From: Gloeothece verrucosa PCC 7822
GTDB taxonomy: Bacteria; Cyanobacteriota; Cyanobacteriia; Cyanobacteriales; Microcystaceae
Length of the DNA: 64,000 bases
NCBI RefSeq assembly: GCF_000147335.1
Contig: NC_014501.1
Location: 1,488,001 to 1,552,000 of the forward strand
Direction of reading: 5' to 3'
Numbering within the stretch: position 1 is the first letter of the stretch; each line of letters begins with the position of its first letter. The position numbers and the translations under genes were made by a program. The notes under the pieces are model-generated. The model worked only from the letters and a program-made list of their open reading frames with translations. It was not told the DNA's origin and did not search any database. Positions 24,405 through 33,412 of this stretch are shown here, in pieces.

Positions 24405-26806
24405 AAATTTTAGTAGTAGAAGATGATAAATTTACAATTGAATTTCTGCAAACAACGCTGACAGTATCGGGATATACAGTGGACTTAGCCAGTGATGGTG
24501 AAAGCGGCTTAGAACTAGCCACCTTGTGGAACTATGATTTAATCTTGCTAGACCTACAGCTTCCTAAAGTTGATGGAATCAAGATTTGTCGGCAACTTCG
24601 CGCTCTCAAAAACACTACGCCTATTTTAATCTTGACTGTTGAGAGTGAGAACAATAAAATCATTCAAGGATTAGATGCTGGAGCAGATGATTATCTGATC
24701 AAACCCTGTGACCCCAAATATCTCATCGCCAAAATTCGCTCCTTAGTACGTCGTAGTAGCGGTTATGATTCCCTATTGAGTTGGGGAGATTTATGTTTAG
24801 ATCCTGTGTCTACACAAGTCACCTATCAGCAGCAACCGCTTGTCTTACGTCGTCAAGAATACAAACTCCTGAAATTATTTTTAAGAAATCCCCATCGGGT
24901 ATTTAGCCGCAGCAATATTCTAGACCTTCTTTGGAGTGCAGAAGATTTTCCCTCTGAAAATGCCGTCACCAACTTGATTAAAGACCTACGAAACAAACTG
25001 AAAGATTCAGGGATGACAGAAGATTGCATAGAAACCCTTTATGGATTAGGTTATCGGCTCAAAGCTAGACCTGATAAGTTATTGAGCAAGAATCAAGCGG
25101 CACGAGACAATAAGTGCGAGAAAAACTTAGAAACTTGTGAAGGGTTAGCTTTAATTAACGAAATGGCGCAACGATTTCGGCTTTCGTTAAGTGAGAGGAT
25201 ATCACTGCTAGAAGAAGCCGTTCAAGAGTTAGCCGCGCCATCTGAGGTGACAACATTGACAGCCAAACCCGAGCAAGCCAAAGAAGAAGCGCACCGTCTG
25301 GCAGGAAGTTTAGGAACCTATGGATATATTAAAGGCTCAGAGTTAGCACGTTCGATTGAACAGTTATTAGCCAGAGGTTTAAGCCTTAATAAAACGCAAA
25401 TTACTCAATTAAAAGAATTACTGACCCAACTCAGACAGGAAACTAACACCCCTGTAAATTTTCCCATCACAAACCTTGAAACCGTTGAAACCATACCGCG
25501 CCTATGGGCGATTAATTTAAGTCCTGCCTTAGCAACAGCATTACAGCAAGAAGCATCCCAATGGGAGATACAAGTGGAAGTTGTCCAGGATTGCACAACC
25601 GCACAAGATTTGCTCAACAAACAAATTCCCTCAGTTATTTTGCTTAAGGTAAAAGGAGGGACTCAAGATCAAAAGGGGTTGGCTTTATTACGGACCTTAA
25701 AAGAACAGTTTCCCCATATTCCCCTATTGACTCTAGCCGAACAGGACAGCTTGAGCCATCGTATTGAAGCCGGGAACTTTGGCAGTGAACGCTATATGGT
25801 ACAACCGGTCACGGCTACTCAAGTGCTGGAAACCATAACCCAACTCTTGCCACCATCAAACAGCATCGAAGCTAATGTGATCATCGTCGATGACGACCCC
25901 ACCATGCTCACCGCTTTGAAAAATTTGTTACACCCCTGGGGATTAAAAATCACTGGCTTAACAGAACCGAGTCACTTTTGGGAAGTCGTCACCCAAACCC
26001 ATCCTGACTTACTGTTGCTGGATATAGAAATGCCTACCTTTAACGGCATTGAACTTTGTCGAGTAGTGCGTCAAGATGCCAACTATAGCGATTTGCCGAT
26101 TCTAGTGGTAACCGGTCACACTGAGATAGAGTACATCCAACAAGCGTTTGAAGCAGGAGCCGATGATTTGATTCGTAAACCCATAGTGCCTCCGGAATTA
26201 GTGGCTCGGGTGCTAGGGCGGCTGGAAAGATCTCGTCTGAGGCAACAATTAGACGACTTACGACGACAGCAATCACAAGATTGGCAGGAGAAAGCTAAAA
26301 TCGATCCCTTGACTAAAATTGCTAACCGCCTTACCTTTGACGAATTTTTGCAGCAACAGTGGCAATACCATGCTCAGGAACATCAACACCTATCTTTAAT
26401 TTTTTGTGATGTGGATTTTTTCAAAGCTTACAATGATTGCTATGGGCATTTAGCCGGCGATATGTGCCTCAGACAAATTGCCCGTATCCTCAAAGAATCT
26501 GTTCAACCGAACCGGGACCTGCCCGCTCGTTATGGGGGTGAAGAATTCGCCCTGATTTTACCCAATACAGACTTAAAAGGCGCTTTACAGGTTGCCGAAC
26601 GGATTCAGCACACCCTCGCACAAGTACAAATTCCTCACTCAGCCTCTTGTGTGAGCCAGTTTGTCACCCTGAGTATAGGAATTACCGGTACTGTCCCCAC
26701 TGAGGGGCACAGGCTCCAAAACCTGGTTAACACGGCTGATCAGGCTCTCTATGCCGCTAAAAAAGCTGGACGTAATACTTACTGCCTCTACCCCTGCCTA
26801 AAATGA
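24401..26806 (+). CDS. Response regulator: REC, OmpR-type DNA binding, Hpt, pseudo-REC, REC, GGDEF
   Basis: An 801-aa regulator starting MKILVVEDD (ATG 24401; an upstream in-frame GTG at 24365 only adds non-conserved residues). Domains: REC at 1-120 (D8/D9, phospho-Asp51, KP near 102); winged-helix OmpR-type DNA-binding domain at about 127-227; an Hpt-like segment with EEAHRLAGSLGTYG near 295; a degenerate receiver at about 360-480 in which the phospho-Asp position reads VILLKVKG; an intact REC with VDDDP, LLLDIEMP and KP (about 485-610); and a GGDEF domain at about 630-798 with DVDFFKAYND and GGEEF. It can in principle both bind DNA and make c-di-GMP. GGEEF suggests an active site. Partners are probably the neighbouring histidine kinases. 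Confidence 0.93.
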   Translation: MKILVVEDDKFTIEFLQTTLTVSGYTVDLASDGESGLELATLWNYDLILLDLQLPKVDGIKICRQLRALKNTTPILILTVESENNKIIQGLDAGADDYLIKPCDPKYLIAKIRSLVRRSSGYDSLLSWGDLCLDPVSTQVTYQQQPLVLRRQEYKLLKLFLRNPHRVFSRSNILDLLWSAEDFPSENAVTNLIKDLRNKLKDSGMTEDCIETLYGLGYRLKARPDKLLSKNQAARDNKCEKNLETCEGLALINEMAQRFRLSLSERISLLEEAVQELAAPSEVTTLTAKPEQAKEEAHRLAGSLGTYGYIKGSELARSIEQLLARGLSLNKTQITQLKELLTQLRQETNTPVNFPITNLETVETIPRLWAINLSPALATALQQEASQWEIQVEVVQDCTTAQDLLNKQIPSVILLKVKGGTQDQKGLALLRTLKEQFPHIPLLTLAEQDSLSHRIEAGNFGSERYMVQPVTATQVLETITQLLPPSNSIEANVIIVDDDPTMLTALKNLLHPWGLKITGLTEPSHFWEVVTQTHPDLLLLDIEMPTFNGIELCRVVRQDANYSDLPILVVTGHTEIEYIQQAFEAGADDLIRKPIVPPELVARVLGRLERSRLRQQLDDLRRQQSQDWQEKAKIDPLTKIANRLTFDEFLQQQWQYHAQEHQHLSLIFCDVDFFKAYNDCYGHLAGDMCLRQIARILKESVQPNRDLPARYGGEEFALILPNTDLKGALQVAERIQHTLAQVQIPHSASCVSQFVTLSIGITGTVPTEGHRLQNLVNTADQALYAAKKAGRNTYCLYPCLK

Positions 26807-26857
26807 TATTATCTGTCAAAATAAGCTATAAAAGGCTGATTGCTTCTTTTAAGTTTT

Positions 26858-29800
26858 ATGTTTTTCTTGCCGCTAAATCGACCTCTTCCTAAAATTTCGC
26901 TGCGATGGGTGCTGATTGTGCCTTTTGTTCTACAAATTGTCGGAGCAGTGGGATTGGTTGGCTATTTTTCTTATCGCAGTGGACAACAGGCTGTGGAAAA
27001 ATTAGCCGATCAATTGTTAGAAAAGGTGTCAGAGCGGGTCAGCGATCACCTCGATAAATTCTTAGAGGCTCCCCACGATATTGTCGCAACTAATCATTTA
27101 GCGGCACAGCAAGGACTCCTAAATATCAAGGATTTGAATCAACTGCAACAACAATTTTGGCAGCAGATCAGGCTGTATCCCTTATTAGGAACCAGTAACT
27201 TTTGGAATGAGCAGGGTGAAGCTATCGGGTACGGACGTATCCAATCTACAGACGATTGTGACTTTGCTCGTCAGGTTACCGGAGAAAACATTTCCCTCGG
27301 GACTATCTTCTTACAACAAGTTAAAAAAACCCAACCCGATGAACACCTATTCTATCTCGTTGATGGGGAAGGAAAAGCCAGAAAACTTGTTTATAAAGTC
27401 GTTAAAGATTACCGCCAGATAGATTGGTATTTATACGGAAAAAAGTCCGGCAAACAAGGTTGGGTACCCATCGCTGTTTCTCAAATTACAGGTAAGTTAC
27501 AAACAGCAGCAGTCGCTCCCATTTATAATGCGGCTGGACAATTTCAAGGAATGTTTACGAGTATTTTTTCTTTAAGCGATATTAGTACCTTTTTAAATGA
27601 CTTAAATATTTCCCCATCCGCACAACTTTTTATCATTGAGCGTTCGGGAGATTTAGTGGCCACATCTACCTTAGAAACTCCCCATATCAAGCAAGGAAAA
27701 CAAACCACAAGATTACCAATTCTCAACAGCACAAATCCGAGTACCCGAGAAATTGCCCAACAGCTACTTAAAAAATTCGGCAGTTTCAAGAATCTACAAA
27801 AGACAACACAACTCGATTTATCTGTCCAAAACGAACATCATTTTGTTCAGGTAACTCCCTATCAAGATAAATATGGGTTAGATTGGCTGATTGTGGTGGT
27901 TGTTCCCCGGTCAGACTTAATGACAGAAATTAATGATAATGTCTGGCACACAATTATTATATCTAGCTTCATCTTATTGGGAGTAATTATTATCGGAATT
28001 TTAACCGCTAACTGGATTGCTCGGCCCATCCGACGATTAAGTCAAGCAAGTCAAGTTTTAGCCGAGGGAAATTGGCAGCATTCTTTGAAACAAGAGAGCG
28101 TGATCCGAGAAATTTCGCTTCTTACTCAGTCCTTTAACCTTACTGCCGCACAACTTCAACAGTCTTTTGAACAGATCAAAACCGCCCTACAACAGTCAGA
28201 AGAAAAGTTTACCAAAGTGTTTCGCTCTTGTCCCGATCCAATTTCTATTAACAGCCTTATGGGGGGATATTATCTGGACGTTAATGAAAGTTTTTTAGAA
28301 TTTAGTGAATATACACGCGAGGAAATAATTGGTAAAACGGCGGCCCAATTAAATTTTATTGCTGATGCTCAACAAGATGCCGCGCTGGGAGAGAAGTTAC
28401 AAAAATATGGGGTGGTTAAGGGGTTTGAATTTGACTACCGCACCAAAACCGGGAAATTGGGAACGGCTTTACTATCAATTGAATTGGTAGAACTCGATGG
28501 AGAACTGCGAGTTTTAACAATCTCCAAAGATATTACTGATCGCAAACAACTAGAAATTGCGCTGCAAGCTTCCCAAACCCAACTTGATGACATTCTCAAC
28601 TATTGCGTAGCCGCCATTACCAGTTTTCGAGTGTTAGCGGATAAAAACTGGAGTATTAACTATCTCTCTGCCGGTTGCCAAGCCATTTCCGGTTATAGCG
28701 CCCAAGAACTGAAGGCAGACAAAGACCTCTGGGTTGCTCGTATTGCCCCAGAAGACTGGCAGGCCATTGAAGCAGAATTATTTGCCAACATTTTCGCCCA
28801 ACAAGTAGGAACTTATGAGTATCGCTTCTATCACAAAAATGGAACCCTGCGCTGGTTCTCTCAAACGAATAGTTCTCGGTGGGATGAAAAGCAAAACTGC
28901 TGGATAGTCACCGCCGTAACCTCAGATATTAGCGAGCGCAAACAAACCGAAGAAGCCTTACAAAAAAGTGAATTTCGCTTTCAACAGTTGGCAAGCGCTT
29001 CCCCCGGAGTAATTTATACAGTGGTGGAATATCCTGATGGACCGGTACGCTATGAGTATGTGAGTCCTGCCTTTGAAGAAATTCATGAAGTTCCTCTGAC
29101 AGAAATTCTTAAGGATGCTTCTATAACCATAAACCAGATGCACCCAGATGATTTGAGCGGCTATCAGCAAGCCGTTGTAGAAAGTCTTAAGGAGATGCAA
29201 CCATTTAGACACGAATGGCGCATTATTACACCTTCTGGCCAAGTAAAATGGATTCAAGCCCATTCCCGACCCGAACGGCGAGAAAATGGGGAAATTGCTT
29301 GGCACGGTGTGGTCTTAGATATTACTGAAAAAAAGCAAGTAGAAGCCCAACTGCGAAAAACCGAGCAATGGCTGTGTCAATTTAACTATCATGCTCCCTC
29401 AGTCATTTATACGATTGTTCAAGAGGCAGATGGTTTGATCAGGTTTGAGTACATTAGTTCAGCTTGTGAAGCCATTAACGAACTCACCGCCGAACAAGTT
29501 TTAGAAAATGCTCATGTCTTGCTTGAGTTAATTCATCCAGATGATCGCGCCACTTATGGGGAGGCGGTGGCTAAAAGTGCCGAGAGTTTAGAACTTTTTG
29601 ATCATCAATGGCGCATTATAACTCCCTCTGGAAAAGTAAAATGGTTACAGGGAAAATCCCAACCCGAGCGGCGTAGTAATGGCGCAATTGCTTGGTACGG
29701 TGTTGTCATCGATATTACCGAGCGCAAACAGATTGAAGCCCGTTTACAAGAACAAGAAATTTTCCTGCGTAGTATTTATGAAGGAGTGGAAGAACCGATT

Positions 29801-32017
29801 TTTGTGATCGATGTCGATGAAAATGAAGATTTTCGCTTTGTGTCCTTAAATCCCGCCCATCAACGCGCTGTGGGTTTCTCGCTTTCAGAAATTTACGGCA
29901 AAACGCCACAAGAAGCTCAAGTTCCTGCCTGGGAGGCTATTACTCAACACTATCGAGATTGTCTGGCCGCTAGAACCACCATTAGCTATCAAGAAAATGT
30001 TTTTCTTCATGGCAGAGAAACCTCTTGGTACACCACTTTAACACCGCTTTGTAATCTAGAGGGTCGAATTTTCCGCATTATTGGGACGGCATTGGAGATA
30101 ACCGAACTCAAACGCACAGAACGCGCCCTAAAACAGGCTCTCCAGCAAATCGACGCTCATTTTGAAAACTCTCCTCTAGGAATCGTTCAATGGGATAAAA
30201 GCTTTCATGTTCTTCGTTGGTCAAAACAAGCAGAACAGATGTTTGGTTGGAGTGCAGAAGAGGTAAAAAGTCATTTTTGGCAAGACTGGAATTTTGTTCA
30301 TCGAGAAGATCAAGATCTTGTTAATGCAGTCACTACTGCCTTTATGAATGGCTTAATTACTAACCAGACTATTATCAATCGTAACGTGACTAAAGAGGGT
30401 CGGGTAATGATTTGTCAGTGGGATAGTTCTGCTGTGTTTGATGAAATGGGGAATTTGGTTTCTGTTCTTTCTTTTGTTCAAGATATTACTGAACGCAAAC
30501 AGGCTGAATTAGAACTCCAAAAACAAAAAGAACTGCGGGAAACGATTTTTAATGAGTCTACCGATGCAATTTTTTTGGTCGATCCCCACACATTACTGAT
30601 CACTGATTGTAATCGTCGAGCCGTAGAGTTATTTGAAGTGCCGAGTAAAGATGACCTCATTGGTACAGAAGGCCGCAGTCTTCAGCGTTATCCCTTCACG
30701 ACAGAAGAAATCGAGCAGATTACTCAAGAAATGGATGAAAAAGGTTTCTGGAGTCTGGAACTTGAATATATCACCGGCAAAGGCAATTTATTTTGGGGAA
30801 ACATAGCCGCCAAACCTTTTGTTATTGCTGATATGAGGGTTAATCTAATACGAGTGACAGATATTAACACTCGCAAACGGGCACAAGAAGCTTTAAGAGA
30901 GAGTGAAGAACGCTTTCGTCGTGCTTTTGAAGATGCCGCCATTGGTATGGCCTTAGTCAATCTTCATAGGAGATTTCTAAAAGTCAATCGTTCTCTATGT
31001 GAAATGATCGGATATAGTGAAGCAGAACTGTTAAGGCTAACTTTTGAGGATATTACCCACCCTGATGACCTCGAGACAAACTTAGCCGCCCTTGAGCAGA
31101 TGTTAAAGGGTGAATATAGCACTTACCAAGTGGAAAAACGTTATCTTCATCAAGAAGGCCGTCTAATTTGGGCAATCTCGAGCGTCTCTCTCATCAAGGA
31201 CCAAGACCATCTTCCCCTTTATTATGTGGTTCAGATCCAGGATATTAGTGAGCGTCATAAACTTGATCGTATGAAGGATGAATTTATCTCGATTGTCAGT
31301 CATGAACTCCGCACCCCTCTGACAGCTATTCGGGGTTCTCTGGGAATTTTAGAAAGCGGCGTGCTAAATGATGAGCCGCTAACCGCTAACCGTATGCTCA
31401 AAGTGGCCTTAAACAATAGTGAGCGTTTAGCTCGTCTGGTTAATGATATTCTCGATCTTGAACGTTTAGAATCCGGAAAAACTGAGCTTGTTATGAAACC
31501 TTGCCAGGTGAGTGACTTAATGGAACAAGCTGTAGAATCGGTTGAGGCGATCGCCAATCTAGCCTCTATTAGGATCAATTTTACTGCTGTGGAGGCTCAA
31601 GTTTGGGCAGATTTTGACGCAATTGTGCAAACTCTGATCAATCTTCTCGGTAATGGGATCAAATTTTCTGATCCAGGGAGCATGATTTGGTTAAAAGCAC
31701 AAAGGAGCAATGGGGAATGGGGATTACAAAAAAGCGAAAATTTCCCCCATCTTGGCTCAAGTTATCTGCTCTTTTCCATCGAAGACCAAGGACGAGGTAT
31801 TCCGTCTGACAAACTTGAGAGTATTTTTGGCAGATTCCAACAAGTTGATGTCTCAGATTCTCGTCAAAAAGGAGGAACCGGTTTAGGATTGGCTATTTGT
31901 AAAAGTATTATTGAGCAGCATAACGGAAAAATTTGGGTAGAAAGTGTAGTAGGCCAAGGAAGTATTTTTTATTTTACGTTGCCTTTATGGGAACAAGAAC
32001 CGCCGCACGATATGTAA
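26858..32017 (+). CDS. Membrane histidine kinase: Cache-type sensor, HAMP, eight PAS
   Basis: A 1719-aa sensor kinase. A TTG at 26840 is possible, but ATG at 26858 starts MFFLPLNRP. A first membrane helix (about 18-40) and a second (about 370-392) enclose a periplasmic Cache-like domain of some 330 residues. A HAMP domain follows (ARPIRRLSQAS). Eight PAS domains then occur, each ending in a DI(T/S)xxK linker; the third and fourth are close tandem duplicates sharing HEWRIITPSG/HQWRIITPSG. The kinase core has SHELRTPLTAIRGSL, NLLGNGIKFS, DQGRGIP and GTGLGLAICKSI. There is no receiver of its own: a lone receiver gene starts 13 bp downstream and is presumably its phospho-acceptor. It lies 51 bp after the GGDEF regulator on the same strand. 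Confidence 0.94.
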   Translation: MFFLPLNRPLPKISLRWVLIVPFVLQIVGAVGLVGYFSYRSGQQAVEKLADQLLEKVSERVSDHLDKFLEAPHDIVATNHLAAQQGLLNIKDLNQLQQQFWQQIRLYPLLGTSNFWNEQGEAIGYGRIQSTDDCDFARQVTGENISLGTIFLQQVKKTQPDEHLFYLVDGEGKARKLVYKVVKDYRQIDWYLYGKKSGKQGWVPIAVSQITGKLQTAAVAPIYNAAGQFQGMFTSIFSLSDISTFLNDLNISPSAQLFIIERSGDLVATSTLETPHIKQGKQTTRLPILNSTNPSTREIAQQLLKKFGSFKNLQKTTQLDLSVQNEHHFVQVTPYQDKYGLDWLIVVVVPRSDLMTEINDNVWHTIIISSFILLGVIIIGILTANWIARPIRRLSQASQVLAEGNWQHSLKQESVIREISLLTQSFNLTAAQLQQSFEQIKTALQQSEEKFTKVFRSCPDPISINSLMGGYYLDVNESFLEFSEYTREEIIGKTAAQLNFIADAQQDAALGEKLQKYGVVKGFEFDYRTKTGKLGTALLSIELVELDGELRVLTISKDITDRKQLEIALQASQTQLDDILNYCVAAITSFRVLADKNWSINYLSAGCQAISGYSAQELKADKDLWVARIAPEDWQAIEAELFANIFAQQVGTYEYRFYHKNGTLRWFSQTNSSRWDEKQNCWIVTAVTSDISERKQTEEALQKSEFRFQQLASASPGVIYTVVEYPDGPVRYEYVSPAFEEIHEVPLTEILKDASITINQMHPDDLSGYQQAVVESLKEMQPFRHEWRIITPSGQVKWIQAHSRPERRENGEIAWHGVVLDITEKKQVEAQLRKTEQWLCQFNYHAPSVIYTIVQEADGLIRFEYISSACEAINELTAEQVLENAHVLLELIHPDDRATYGEAVAKSAESLELFDHQWRIITPSGKVKWLQGKSQPERRSNGAIAWYGVVIDITERKQIEARLQEQEIFLRSIYEGVEEPIFVIDVDENEDFRFVSLNPAHQRAVGFSLSEIYGKTPQEAQVPAWEAITQHYRDCLAARTTISYQENVFLHGRETSWYTTLTPLCNLEGRIFRIIGTALEITELKRTERALKQALQQIDAHFENSPLGIVQWDKSFHVLRWSKQAEQMFGWSAEEVKSHFWQDWNFVHREDQDLVNAVTTAFMNGLITNQTIINRNVTKEGRVMICQWDSSAVFDEMGNLVSVLSFVQDITERKQAELELQKQKELRETIFNESTDAIFLVDPHTLLITDCNRRAVELFEVPSKDDLIGTEGRSLQRYPFTTEEIEQITQEMDEKGFWSLELEYITGKGNLFWGNIAAKPFVIADMRVNLIRVTDINTRKRAQEALRESEERFRRAFEDAAIGMALVNLHRRFLKVNRSLCEMIGYSEAELLRLTFEDITHPDDLETNLAALEQMLKGEYSTYQVEKRYLHQEGRLIWAISSVSLIKDQDHLPLYYVVQIQDISERHKLDRMKDEFISIVSHELRTPLTAIRGSLGILESGVLNDEPLTANRMLKVALNNSERLARLVNDILDLERLESGKTELVMKPCQVSDLMEQAVESVEAIANLASIRINFTAVEAQVWADFDAIVQTLINLLGNGIKFSDPGSMIWLKAQRSNGEWGLQKSENFPHLGSSYLLFSIEDQGRGIPSDKLESIFGRFQQVDVSDSRQKGGTGLGLAICKSIIEQHNGKIWVESVVGQGSIFYFTLPLWEQEPPHDM

Positions 32018-32030
32018 GGAACTGAAAATA

Positions 32031-32420
32031 ATGACTAAACGCATTTTAATTGTGGATGATGACCAAGATATTCGAGATGTTGCTCAAGTGGCTTTTGAAA
32101 AGTTTGCTCGCTGGGAAACCATCACGGCAGCATCAGGGGCCGAAGGCTTAGAAAAAGCGAAAATGAACGCACTTGATGCGATTGTTTTGGATGTATCGAT
32201 GCCGGATATGGACGGTTTTTCTGTGTTTGAAAAACTGCAAGCAGATCCCCTCACTGAACGGATTCCGGTGGTGTTATTGACGGCTAAAGTCTTAGCCAGT
32301 GATCGCCAACGTTTTGCCCAAATGGGGGTAGCCGGCGTGATCACCAAACCCTTTAACCCTCTGACAGTTTGGACTGAAGTCGCCGTTCTTTTAGGATGGG
32401 ATGATGACCACAAAAGTTAA
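32031..32420 (+). CDS. Single-domain response regulator
   Basis: A 129-aa CheY-like receiver with DDD at 9-11, phospho-Asp54 in IVLDVSMPDMDG, a TA motif at about 85-86 and KPF near 105. There is no output domain. It starts 13 bp after the eight-PAS kinase with AAGGA as Shine-Dalgarno, so it is co-transcribed and very likely that kinase's partner, passing phosphate on or acting as a sink. A strong terminator follows at 32581. Confidence 0.95.
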   Translation: MTKRILIVDDDQDIRDVAQVAFEKFARWETITAASGAEGLEKAKMNALDAIVLDVSMPDMDGFSVFEKLQADPLTERIPVVLLTAKVLASDRQRFAQMGVAGVITKPFNPLTVWTEVAVLLGWDDDHKS

Positions 32421-32580
32421 TCCTTGCTGTGGCCTGTGTTTTAGCTTTTAAGGCTGTCCTAACCGCAGGAGCGGCTGCTAGATGAAACTCAGGTCAAGAG
32501 AGCCATTTTTTTTCCTGTTCTTATAAAATTCTTATAATTTTTTGCTATTTGTATCATATCAAGCGTAATGATTTCAGAGA

Positions 32581-32606
32581 GCGTTACCTTTTAAGTAACG
32601 CTTTTT
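32581..32606 (+). terminator. Intrinsic terminator after the signalling operon
   Basis: GCGTTAC-CTTTTAA-GTAACGC followed by TTTTT: a perfect 7-bp stem with a 7-nt loop. It closes the regulator, kinase and receiver transcript. Confidence 0.88.
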
Positions 32607-32710
32607 AACCTCTAGCATCGCTCTTATAATTAATTGTCTGATTGTTTGAAAAGTCGGGGGTCCCTAATGGGGAGATTACAATAGAAATACCATCCAGTCT
32701 CACCAAGGCT

Positions 32711-33412
32711 ATGCTACTGAAATATAATCCTCTAGCTTGTTTACCCTCTGCTGAAGACCTCCCTGACTCCGACGATACCCCGGTGGATAATCAATTACAA
32801 CATCTGATCCCTACTTTATTAGAAATTACTCTAGCCTTAATTTGGTCAGAGAGGATGGATTGGTTTTTTGGGGTAAATACGGGCATTTATTATGACCCCG
32901 ATGAACCGGCCATCGTTCCTGATGGGTTTTTAAGTTTAGGGGTTTCCCGCATTATTGATGAAGATTTACGCTTATCTTATGTCCTTTGGGAAGAACAAAA
33001 AGTTCCCATTTTAGTGTTAGAGGTAGTTTCTCAAAAACGACGAGGAGAATACACTAACAAGAAAAAATTATACCAAAAAATAGAGGTTTTATATTATGTT
33101 GTTTATAATCCATTACGTAAAAAGAAACCTCGTTTAGAAGTGTATAAATTGGAAAAGGGTGAATATCAATTACAACGAGGTGAGCCGGTTTGGTTGCCTG
33201 AATTAACTTTAGGAATCGGCAGAGAACAAGGAATATATCAAGGCATTAACCGAGAATGGTTATATTGGTATGATCAACAGGAAAAGCGTTATTTAACCCC
33301 TGAAGAAAGCATTTTAGAAGCACAACAACAAGCCCAAGCCGCACAAGAAAAAGCCAAACGCTTAGAAGAACGCTTGCGAAGCTTAGGAATTGACCCCAAT
33401 GAAGAAATTTAA
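32711..33412 (+). CDS. Uma2-family (DUF820) putative PD-(D/E)xK nuclease
   Basis: A 233-aa Uma2 protein, a family greatly expanded in cyanobacteria, with a restriction-endonuclease-like fold and unknown biological role. The N-terminal LPSAEDLPDSDDTPVDN and the core motifs IVPDGFLSLGV and PILVLEVVS...KKKLY carry the acidic and lysine residues of the fold. ATG 32711 matches usual family starts; an in-frame TTG at 32642 would add 23 unlikely residues. The C-terminus is a Gln/Ala/Lys/Glu-rich helix ending in SLGIDPNEEI, common in this subfamily. Its stop codon overlaps by 4 bp (TTAA) with the stop of the convergent CyRepA1 gene. Confidence 0.86.
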   Translation: MLLKYNPLACLPSAEDLPDSDDTPVDNQLQHLIPTLLEITLALIWSERMDWFFGVNTGIYYDPDEPAIVPDGFLSLGVSRIIDEDLRLSYVLWEEQKVPILVLEVVSQKRRGEYTNKKKLYQKIEVLYYVVYNPLRKKKPRLEVYKLEKGEYQLQRGEPVWLPELTLGIGREQGIYQGINREWLYWYDQQEKRYLTPEESILEAQQQAQAAQEKAKRLEERLRSLGIDPNEEI

